Source of the DNA: Bacillota bacterium
Lineage (GTDB): Bacteria > Bacillota > Clostridia > Lachnospirales > Lachnospiraceae
Length of the DNA: 39,237 bases
NCBI GenBank assembly: GCA_023423335.1
Contig: JAFAFU010000015.1
Span: forward strand, 1 to 39,237
Reading direction: 5' to 3'
Below, piece by piece: positions 33,719-39,237 of the stretch. Below the pieces are notes generated by a model, which worked only from the letters and a program-made list of their open reading frames with translations, was not told where the DNA came from and ran no database searches. The position numbers were made by a program, and so were the translations under genes. Positions within the stretch are counted from its first letter, which is position 1. Each line of letters begins with the position of its first letter.

Positions 33719-33752
33719 AATGACCAATTAGCATAGAAAATGTAAACTTATT
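33719..33752 (-). promoter_or_regulatory. Sigma-islet promoter before the sigma gene
   Basis: On the - strand: TTTACA (complement of 33741-33746), 16 bp, GTCATT (complement of 33719-33724), within AATAAGTTTACATTT (complement of 33738-33752). The -35 box is like that used by BotR/TetR/TcdR/UviA-group sigma factors. It lies 60 bases before the sigma start, suggesting autoactivation. Confidence 0.65.
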
Positions 33753-33765
33753 CCTAAATTAATAT

Positions 33766-33794
33766 TTGAATATTTTGGTAAAAAGAGTTAATAT
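33766..33794 (+). promoter_or_regulatory. Possible vegetative promoter of the lipoprotein gene
   Basis: TTGAAT (33766-33771), 17 bp, TAATAT (33789-33794), 84 bases before the lipoprotein start. The region is very AT-rich, so a chance match is possible. Confidence 0.4.
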
Positions 33795-33877
33795 AAAGTA
33801 AAACATTTAAATGTTATAAGTTTAAAGAAAGGAAAAGTATGATTACTGGCTTCTAAATATGTCATACTAGAGAGGTT

Positions 33878-34672
33878 ATGAAGAAAACAATTTTAATCAT
33901 AAATATTTTATGTGCATCTATCCTTTTAATTGGGTGCCACAACATTTCGACAGGAGAAAGAAAAGAGACTCCGGCGAATATTCCGGAGTCTAATACTCAA
34001 ACAAATCAAAATCAAGAAATTGATGATAACGATACTATAAAAACAGATACGAAAGAAACGATAAATATAATGGATAAACAGAAAGGATATGGTTATTCAC
34101 AGGAGGATGAGGACTTTATTCTTGCCGGTTTTAAGCAATTGGATTCTATGGATACCGTCATGGAATTGTTTGGGGAACCCTTGGACAAAAGTTATACCGT
34201 AAGAGGAACTTATAAAATACAGGATCAATATTTACTGACGAATATGTATTATGAGGATGTTATTATCAGTATCAGGGATTTTTTCCGGGACGGGTATCAG
34301 GATATCGAAGGGATTGTTGAAATAAACATAACCGGAGACACCTATCCGACGGCCCGGGGTGTCCGGGTGGGTGATACGGTCGATCGGGTGAAAGAAATCT
34401 ATGGAATGGATGAAGTACTTGAAATTGACGGTGAAATACCAAATGTATTAAAAACGGATCTTTATAATAAAGTAAATCATTTAGAGGCTTATACGGATGA
34501 TAAATTCTTCTATGAATATGGAGGAGAGAATGGCAGACCTGAGTCTATGGTATACATTGAGTATTCCGATGACGGGGATAGTCGTATTCGTCCCCCAGTT
34601 TTAGTTTTTCTTTTTCATAATGATGTGGTAACAAATATTATATTATATAATACGGTGCATTTATATGTATAA
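33878..34672 (+). CDS. Lipoprotein with SmpA/BLIP-like repeats
   Basis: 264-residue predicted lipoprotein. The signal peptide ends at LLIGC (C20). A polar linker of about 50 residues rich in Asn, Thr and Glu follows. Two related segments, FKQLDSMDTVMELFGEP and ARGVRVGDTVDRVKEIYG, have the helix-turn pattern of SmpA/OmlA or BLIP-like domains. Function unknown. The ribosome site (AGAGAGG) is only two or three bases from ATG 33878, so initiation may be weak. Its N-terminal third shares the AT-richness of the divergent islet, while the rest is closer to the chromosome. An immunity role for the islet is possible but unsupported. Confidence 0.7.
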   Translation: MKKTILIINILCASILLIGCHNISTGERKETPANIPESNTQTNQNQEIDDNDTIKTDTKETINIMDKQKGYGYSQEDEDFILAGFKQLDSMDTVMELFGEPLDKSYTVRGTYKIQDQYLLTNMYYEDVIISIRDFFRDGYQDIEGIVEINITGDTYPTARGVRVGDTVDRVKEIYGMDEVLEIDGEIPNVLKTDLYNKVNHLEAYTDDKFFYEYGGENGRPESMVYIEYSDDGDSRIRPPVLVFLFHNDVVTNIILYNTVHLYV

Positions 34673-34720
34673 ATCAATCTACCATTAAAACTATGCTTCA
34701 GCCAGGTGAATATTACAAGA

Positions 34721-34851
34721 ACCGCTGTATAACATCAATGGCAGGGCAAGAGACACCGATGATGCTTCCCTCACACACAGGTTGCTGAACAGTGTATTAT
34801 GGGGAGCATCATCGGTGTCTCTTGTATCTTTACAGTTGTCTATGCAGCGGT
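34721..34851. repeat. Long nested inverted repeat between convergent genes
   Basis: 24-base arms at 34747-34770 and 34801-34824 (CAAGAGACACCGATGATGC...) pair with one mismatch. An outer pair, ACCGCTGTATA (34721-34731) and TATGCAGCGGT (34841-34851), matches 10 of 11. It separates the lipoprotein gene from the convergent kinase gene and may act as a two-way terminator. The stem is long for a terminator, so a small mobile repeat is also possible. Confidence 0.6.
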
Positions 34852-34884
34852 CACTGTGATGCAGGTATGGAAATATAGGCCGGT

Positions 34885-36564
34885 TTATTGTTCTTCCCGA
34901 TCCAGGGTAAAATAGAAGCAGATTCCCCGGTCGGTACGGCGGACCCCATAAGAACTGCCATGGCCCTCCAGAATGGATTTTGTAATCGCCAGTCCTAAAC
35001 CGGTTCCCTCGGTATCCCGGTTATGTGAGATATCCCCCTTATAAAACCGGTCCCAAATTTTAGTGAGCATTTCATCACTGAAAGGGGGACAGTCATTCTT
35101 AATATTCACGGTCAGGCTGTCATAGGCCTGCCCGCCCCGGATCGTTATGGTTGATTTGGGATTGCAGTATTTCACGGCGTTCCAAAGAAGGTTATCCAGT
35201 ACTTCCCCGATTTTCGCTTCATCCATTAAGCAGTATCCGAAGTTACCCTTGATTTCAAAGGTGACTTCTTTTTCTTTTGCCTTATCGGTAAACCAACGGA
35301 TCTTCTTATCCAGGAGCTGCCCGAATAATTCAGCTTTTTTGGCAAAGACTACCGCACCGGCATCAAACCTGGATATCTCAAGCATTTCAAGGATCATTCG
35401 GTCCATGTGAGTGATTTCGTCCAGGACAACCTGTAAATAATACTCTCTTTTTTCTGTTTTTACACCGTCTCGCAGACCTTCGGAATAGCTTTTAATAATT
35501 CCCAGGGGCGTTTTCAGCTCATGGGAAACATTAGCCACGAATTCCTTGCGGGCCTGCTCCTGACGAAGCTCGTTCTCATAATCCTCCTTCAACTGTTCAT
35601 TGGCATGACTTAAGTCATCCAGGGCGTTTTTTAAGTTAGCGGATAAGGTGTTCAGACTGGAGGAGAGAGCACCCAGTTCATCCCTTCTGGACACGGTGGA
35701 TACGATACCTAGCTCCATATCTGCCATACGATTGGCTGTATTTGTGATATTGACGATCGGCCTTGATATGATCTTCGAATATACTGCAGCCATGAGGATG
35801 GATAATAGGATGGCTGTGCCGATTACAAAGGGGAAGAATCCCCGGATGAAAGCCATCACCTCGTCCACGGTCTGAAGGGAGGCTCTTACATTTGTAAAGA
35901 TCAGCTGACCGTTATCCAAAGTACTCTGTCTTCTTAAATTAATCTGCCTGTAATTCGTATTGGGGATATTACTGATGGTATAGAATACGCCGTCGCTGAA
36001 ATTTGTCTGATAAGGACTGTTGATTTCGGCAGCATAGGTTCCATGGACCGGATATAATATGACATTACCGTTGATATTTGCAGCGGTGCCGGAGCCGTAC
36101 ATAGAGTAGCCGCTGACAGAAAAGACGGGAGATGCAGCAGGCCTGGCCGGTGGATAAGGCAGGAAGGGTACCTTGTTATCCCGTATGTATTGATACATCG
36201 ACGGATAATATGGTACCGTATGCTTCATCCGGTTATTCCACAGGACAATGTCCCGCGGTCTTGTATATCCGAAATCTTCCGTAATGCTGCGGACTGCAGA
36301 GAAACCAATACCGGAATTGATACTCAGGGAAACATCATTTTTCTTTATGAATTCGGAAACCTCGGCATAAAGCTGTTCCTCCGACCACTGGCTGTTTTCC
36401 ATGGAGGAGGTAAAATCCTTGATGGCTTTCACCATATGCTTTATCCTCATAGGCTCATAAAACCGGTCAAAATACATGTATACGGAAGCGGCAATGAAGA
36501 AGATCAGGATAAGGAAGGAGCCAAAGGTCAGAATCAGCATTTTAAAAGATAAGGATTTTCTCAT
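34885..36564 (-). CDS. Sensor histidine kinase
   Basis: 559-residue membrane kinase. TM1 is at about 8-31, followed by an extracytoplasmic sensor domain (32-240, proline- and tyrosine-rich near 118-150), TM2 at about 242-262, a HAMP linker, and a HisKA domain with FVANVSHELKTPLG (H348 phosphorylated). The HATPase domain has an N-box (LLWNAVKYCNPKS), IWDRFYKGD and GTGLGLAI. It overlaps the regulator gene by ATGA, so the two are one operon. The divergent FtsX-like ABC transporter at 37460 is the likely target. The signal is unknown; cell-envelope stress or an antimicrobial peptide is suggested by the neighbours only. Confidence 0.93.
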   Translation of the reverse strand: MRKSLSFKMLILTFGSFLILIFFIAASVYMYFDRFYEPMRIKHMVKAIKDFTSSMENSQWSEEQLYAEVSEFIKKNDVSLSINSGIGFSAVRSITEDFGYTRPRDIVLWNNRMKHTVPYYPSMYQYIRDNKVPFLPYPPARPAASPVFSVSGYSMYGSGTAANINGNVILYPVHGTYAAEINSPYQTNFSDGVFYTISNIPNTNYRQINLRRQSTLDNGQLIFTNVRASLQTVDEVMAFIRGFFPFVIGTAILLSILMAAVYSKIISRPIVNITNTANRMADMELGIVSTVSRRDELGALSSSLNTLSANLKNALDDLSHANEQLKEDYENELRQEQARKEFVANVSHELKTPLGIIKSYSEGLRDGVKTEKREYYLQVVLDEITHMDRMILEMLEISRFDAGAVVFAKKAELFGQLLDKKIRWFTDKAKEKEVTFEIKGNFGYCLMDEAKIGEVLDNLLWNAVKYCNPKSTITIRGGQAYDSLTVNIKNDCPPFSDEMLTKIWDRFYKGDISHNRDTEGTGLGLAITKSILEGHGSSYGVRRTDRGICFYFTLDREEQ

Positions 36565-37238
36565 GGCTTCACCTCGAATTTATAACCGACACCGATGACG
36601 GTCTTAATATAACAGGAGTAGCTTCCAAGCTTCTTTCGCAGGGTTTTGATATTGGTGTCGACAACACGGCCGTCACCATAATAATCATAGCCCCAGATGG
36701 AATTGATCAGCACATCACGCCGAAAGGCCTTTCCGGGGTTCTTCGCAAGCAGCAGGAGCAGTTCGAATTCCTTGGTGGTTAGGGATAAAGCTTTGCCGGA
36801 GAGGGAGACGGAATAGGCTTCCGTATTAATGGTTATTTCTTTGTGACGGATGGTACCCTCAGGGATGCTTTCCAGGAAGCTTCGTTTCAGTAAAGCCCTC
36901 ATGCTTGCAAGCAATACCTTGGGGCTGAAGGGCTTTGTAAAATATTCATCCGCACCCAGCTCATATCCCAGAAGCTTATCGTCTTCTTCACTTCTGGCAC
37001 TGATGATAATAATCAACACATCGGAATGTTCCCGAAGCCTGCGGCAGACAGACCAGCCATCCAGTTTGGGAAGCATAAGATCCAATATGACCAGCTGGAT
37101 ATTCTCTTTTTCAAATATGGAAAGTGCTTCCGCGCCGTCCCTGGCACTGAACACCTGATAACCGTCTGTTTCCAGATAATCCACCAGGATTTCATTCATT
37201 TTAATATCATCTTCTATCACCAGGACCTTTAATCCCAT
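36561..37238 (-). CDS. OmpR-family response regulator
   Basis: 225-residue regulator: receiver domain (1-120) with E9-D10-D11, the phosphoacceptor D53 in ILDLMLPKLDG, and the conserved lysine in YFTKPFSP; then a winged-helix DNA-binding domain with LTTKEFELLLLLAKNPGKAF in segments and VVDTNIKTLRKKLG. I choose ATG 37238, with AAGGGA six bases before, over the ATG at 37280. It is transcribed away from the ABC permease gene and probably binds the TCAC repeats at 37343-37401. Confidence 0.93.
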   Translation of the reverse strand: MGLKVLVIEDDIKMNEILVDYLETDGYQVFSARDGAEALSIFEKENIQLVILDLMLPKLDGWSVCRRLREHSDVLIIIISARSEEDDKLLGYELGADEYFTKPFSPKVLLASMRALLKRSFLESIPEGTIRHKEITINTEAYSVSLSGKALSLTTKEFELLLLLAKNPGKAFRRDVLINSIWGYDYYGDGRVVDTNIKTLRKKLGSYSCYIKTVIGVGYKFEVKP

Positions 37239-37342
37239 CAAACATCCCTTCCCTTTCCTTAATTCCTTTATCTTAAGCACAATTGACCTGCCAGGCCAGG
37301 ACTGCCCATATTTCTATCATAGCATCCCGGTGTGTTGTTTGT

Positions 37343-37401
37343 GTGAAACGTAAGAAATTCTATTTCACTTAAGTCACACATGCCTGTCACATTTAATTCA
37401 C
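37343..37401. promoter_or_regulatory. Candidate response-regulator operator: repeated TCAC
   Basis: TCAC occurs at 37365, 37374, 37387 and 37398, at spacings of 9, 13 and 11 bases, close to one helical turn. A GTGAAA at 37343-37348 forms an inverted pair with TTTCAC at 37363-37368. OmpR-type regulators bind direct repeats about one turn apart. It lies between the divergent regulator and ABC permease genes. Confidence 0.5.
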
Positions 37402-37459
37402 AGGGAAAAATTAATATATAAATAATGCAACAGAATTTATAATACAGGAGGAAAATAGA

Positions 37460-38839
37460 GTGAGAGCAATAAAGCATGCAACCTTAAGTCTGTTAAGGAA
37501 GCCGGCCAAAGCAGTGATGATATTTGTGATTATCTCCGTTGTATACGGTCTGGTTTTTACAGGGATCATTATCCAGAACAGTGTCAAATCATCCAAGGAA
37601 TATGTACGGAAGGAATTAGGCGCAGTTGTGTCCATGGCAGCCGATTCCATCAGGGTTATCAACCGGAGGATGTCCGGCGATGAATTCAGAAGATTGGAGC
37701 TTCCGGTATCGGTAGCCCAGGAGATGGCTAAGGACCCGTTGGTCAAAGAGCTTTACATAACACAGACGGCAAATGTGTCAAATGATGCGCTGAAAAGTGC
37801 GGTCAATCTGGGAAATGAAAATGGGGGCGGATTTTCTATCAGCATCGGCAGGGGCGCAGAGAATGGTTCGTCATTTACCCTGTCAGGCTGCAGCTCCGAT
37901 ACTCCATTAGAATTTTATAACGGAAGTTACAAGCTTACTCAGGGGAAGCTGCGCGTTGCCGGGGATGCAGGAAAGGATACCCTGATCATTTCTGATGAGT
38001 TTGCAAGCATGAATAACCTTTCCGTGGGAAGCCTGGTGGAATTAACCGGCTCGAACGGTGTGAGCTATACCTTTGAAGTAATCGGGACATTCTCCGGAAG
38101 CGAGAGCTTCATGGTAGACCAGATGTATACCTCCCTGGACAGTGTATACAAGCTGGAGGGTATCGGGGCCGGACAGGAGACAGCCTCCTCCATCAACTTC
38201 CTGCTATACGATCCTCTGGATGTGGACCAGTTTATCAAGCAGCATGAAGATAAGCTGCCCAATGAATATCTTGTGCTGGATGCCAATGACAGTGAATATC
38301 AATCCCTGACCAAGCCTCTTGACCTGATCAGCACGATTGTTTCCATTCTTCTGGTGGTTGTATTTATCGCAGGAGCCCTGATCATGCTGGCGATTATTAC
38401 GATCTTTGTCCGGGACCGCAGAAATGAAATCGGACTTTTGCTATCCAGCGGGGAAGGAAAATGTAAAATTATTTTCCAGTTTATATTGGAAATTCTGATG
38501 GTATCCGTCCTCTCCTTTGTATTGGCGGCAGGGACCAGCCGGTTTTCCTCGGATTATGTCGCTGACTGGATCGTGAAAAACCAGCTGGTCGAGGAGGATA
38601 CCGCTTCCTCATCGATCACTGTTACCGGCAGCCGTATCAATATGTTCGGCGGCGGTCCGTCGCTTTCCGGGGACAATCAGGTACGGATCAGTGATGTTGC
38701 GGATGAATTCAATGTCGAAATAGACGGCGGTGTCATAGCCAACCTATTGGTCCTCAGCTTCGGGCTGGTAATCCTGTCAGCCGGAGCTCCGCTTATGATC
38801 ATACTCGGTTACAAACCCAGAGAATCCCTGCAGGATTAG
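37460..38839 (+). CDS. FtsX/MacB-like ABC transporter permease
   Basis: 459-residue permease with GTG start (GGAGG at 37447-37451, eight bases before). TM1 is at about 17-37 (AVMIFVIISVVYGLVFTGII), followed by a ~250-residue extracytoplasmic domain. Three more spans follow near 290-315, 340-365 and 428-450 (IVSILLVVVFIAGALIMLAI; FQFILEILMVSVLSFVLAAG; LVLSFGLVILSAGAPLMIIL). EIGLLLSSGEGKCKI between spans 2 and 3 is typical of FtsX-fold permeases. Its ATPase gene follows after 14 bases. With the two-component genes on the other side this resembles bacitracin- or lantibiotic-responsive exporters, but the permease is shorter than BceB-type ones. Confidence 0.88.
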   Translation: MRAIKHATLSLLRKPAKAVMIFVIISVVYGLVFTGIIIQNSVKSSKEYVRKELGAVVSMAADSIRVINRRMSGDEFRRLELPVSVAQEMAKDPLVKELYITQTANVSNDALKSAVNLGNENGGGFSISIGRGAENGSSFTLSGCSSDTPLEFYNGSYKLTQGKLRVAGDAGKDTLIISDEFASMNNLSVGSLVELTGSNGVSYTFEVIGTFSGSESFMVDQMYTSLDSVYKLEGIGAGQETASSINFLLYDPLDVDQFIKQHEDKLPNEYLVLDANDSEYQSLTKPLDLISTIVSILLVVVFIAGALIMLAIITIFVRDRRNEIGLLLSSGEGKCKIIFQFILEILMVSVLSFVLAAGTSRFSSDYVADWIVKNQLVEEDTASSSITVTGSRINMFGGGPSLSGDNQVRISDVADEFNVEIDGGVIANLLVLSFGLVILSAGAPLMIILGYKPRESLQD

Positions 38840-38853
38840 AAAGTGAGGCAGTT

Positions 38854-39237
38854 ATGTCAATTATTTTTGAGTTAGAGCAGTTATCCTATGGATATATTGA
38901 CGGAGGAAAGAAGAGGATGATCTTAAGCGACCTTTCCTACCAGTTTGAGAAAGGAAAATTCTATACGATACTTGGTCCGTCGGGCTCCGGCAAAACAACC
39001 CTGCTCGCCCTTGCAAGTGCTCTTGATGTTCCCGAGAAAGGGAGGGTACTTTATGACGGAACGGATATCAGAAAAATTGGTTATACAAAATTCCGCCGGA
39101 ATAATATGGCGATTATCTTCCAGAAATATAATCTGACCGATTACCTGACCGGAGTGGAAAATGTGGAAGCCAATATGATGATTGTGAAACAAAAGCATGC
39201 GGCTAACCGGAGAGGGATTGCCTATAAAATATTATCC
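38854..39237 (+). CDS. ABC transporter ATP-binding protein, cut by the window edge
   Basis: First 128 codons of an ATPase of the MacB/LolD type. Walker A GPSGSGKTT is at 41-49 and the Q-loop is in IIFQKYNLTDYLTGVENV. The signature and Walker B motifs lie beyond the right edge. GTGAGG at 38843-38848 supports ATG 38854. The reading frame is open to 39237. It belongs with the permease just upstream. Confidence 0.9.
   Translation, partial: MSIIFELEQLSYGYIDGGKKRMILSDLSYQFEKGKFYTILGPSGSGKTTLLALASALDVPEKGRVLYDGTDIRKIGYTKFRRNNMAIIFQKYNLTDYLTGVENVEANMMIVKQKHAANRRGIAYKILS

Noticed and set aside
31948..33752. Complete prophage
   Set aside because: Only sigma, holin-like and peptidase genes are present. 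No capsid, tail, terminase, integrase or attachment-site repeats were seen nearby.
37415..37443. TATAAT at 37438-37443 as the -10 box of the ABC permease promoter
   Set aside because: It almost touches the ribosome binding site at 37447-37451, leaving no room for a leader, and has only TATATA at the -35 position.
1..39237. tRNA, rRNA, riboswitch or CRISPR array
   Set aside because: No cloverleaf-like sequence, conserved rRNA segment, regularly spaced direct repeats or recognised riboswitch core was seen on reading both strands; weak or short ones could be missed by eye.

Overview
The window looks like a chromosomal stretch from a low-to-mid GC Gram-positive anaerobe of the Clostridia, most likely Lachnospiraceae. 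The grounds are strong GGAGG-type ribosome binding sites, lipoprotein signal peptides, AGA/AGG/ATA codon use, and an amino-acid ABC transporter and OmpR-type two-component system of Firmicutes type. No rRNA, tRNA, CRISPR array or complete insertion sequence was seen. The species call is inference.

Left edge (1-2720): three AT-rich genes, all on the + strand. They are the 3' end of a nonulosonate cytidylyltransferase and two Gfo/Idh/MocA-family oxidoreductases, the first of which has lost the usual catalytic residues. They look like the tail of a second sugar-modification cluster that continues upstream. A 17-bp perfect hairpin and a visible jump in GC separate them from what follows.

Main locus (2973-27285): about 24 kb of tightly packed + strand genes for a Wzx/Wzy-type surface polysaccharide. 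It has four biosynthetic modules. (1) A bacillosamine-type module: PglE-like aminotransferase, PglD-like acyltransferase and PglC-like initiating phosphosugar transferase. It is interleaved with a 3-hydroxyacyl-CoA dehydrogenase, an SCP2-type thiolase, a PIG-L deacetylase and an LpxD-like acyltransferase. Together these suggest that an amino sugar receives a short 3-hydroxyacyl group, probably 3-hydroxybutyryl. (2) A CapE/CapF/CapG (FnlABC) module for UDP-L-FucNAc, next to a WbuB-like transferase. (3) Glycosyltransferases, a flippase and a polymerase. (4) A legionaminic-acid-type nonulosonate module: LegB, PtmE-like, LegI/NeuB, LegG/NeuC and LegF/NeuA. It has no dedicated LegC or LegH beside it and is preceded by a KpsS/KpsC-like transferase. 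A 273-bp MITE-like inverted-repeat element sits inside the locus and supplies the stop codon of the PglD-like gene.

Amino-acid ABC region (27314-31937): a lipoprotein binding protein, a zinc-ribbon/propeller membrane protein, a permease and an ATPase. The binding-protein gene and the permease-ATPase pair are preceded by near-identical promoters, which suggests co-regulation.

AT-rich islet (31948-33752, - strand): a UviA/TcdR-like alternative sigma factor, a holin-like membrane protein and an NlpC/P60-like peptidase without a signal peptide. The same non-standard promoter (TTTACA, 16 bp, GTCNTT) stands before the sigma gene and before the peptidase gene. The sigma reading frame is broken at an A8 run exactly before its region 4. 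This looks like a small, self-activating lysis or toxin-release cassette and is the most unusual part of the window.

Right end (33878-39237): a lipoprotein with SmpA/BLIP-like repeats, a long inverted repeat, a histidine kinase and response regulator on the - strand, and a divergent ABC permease followed by its ATPase, which runs off the edge. A cluster of TCAC repeats between the divergent units is a candidate operator.
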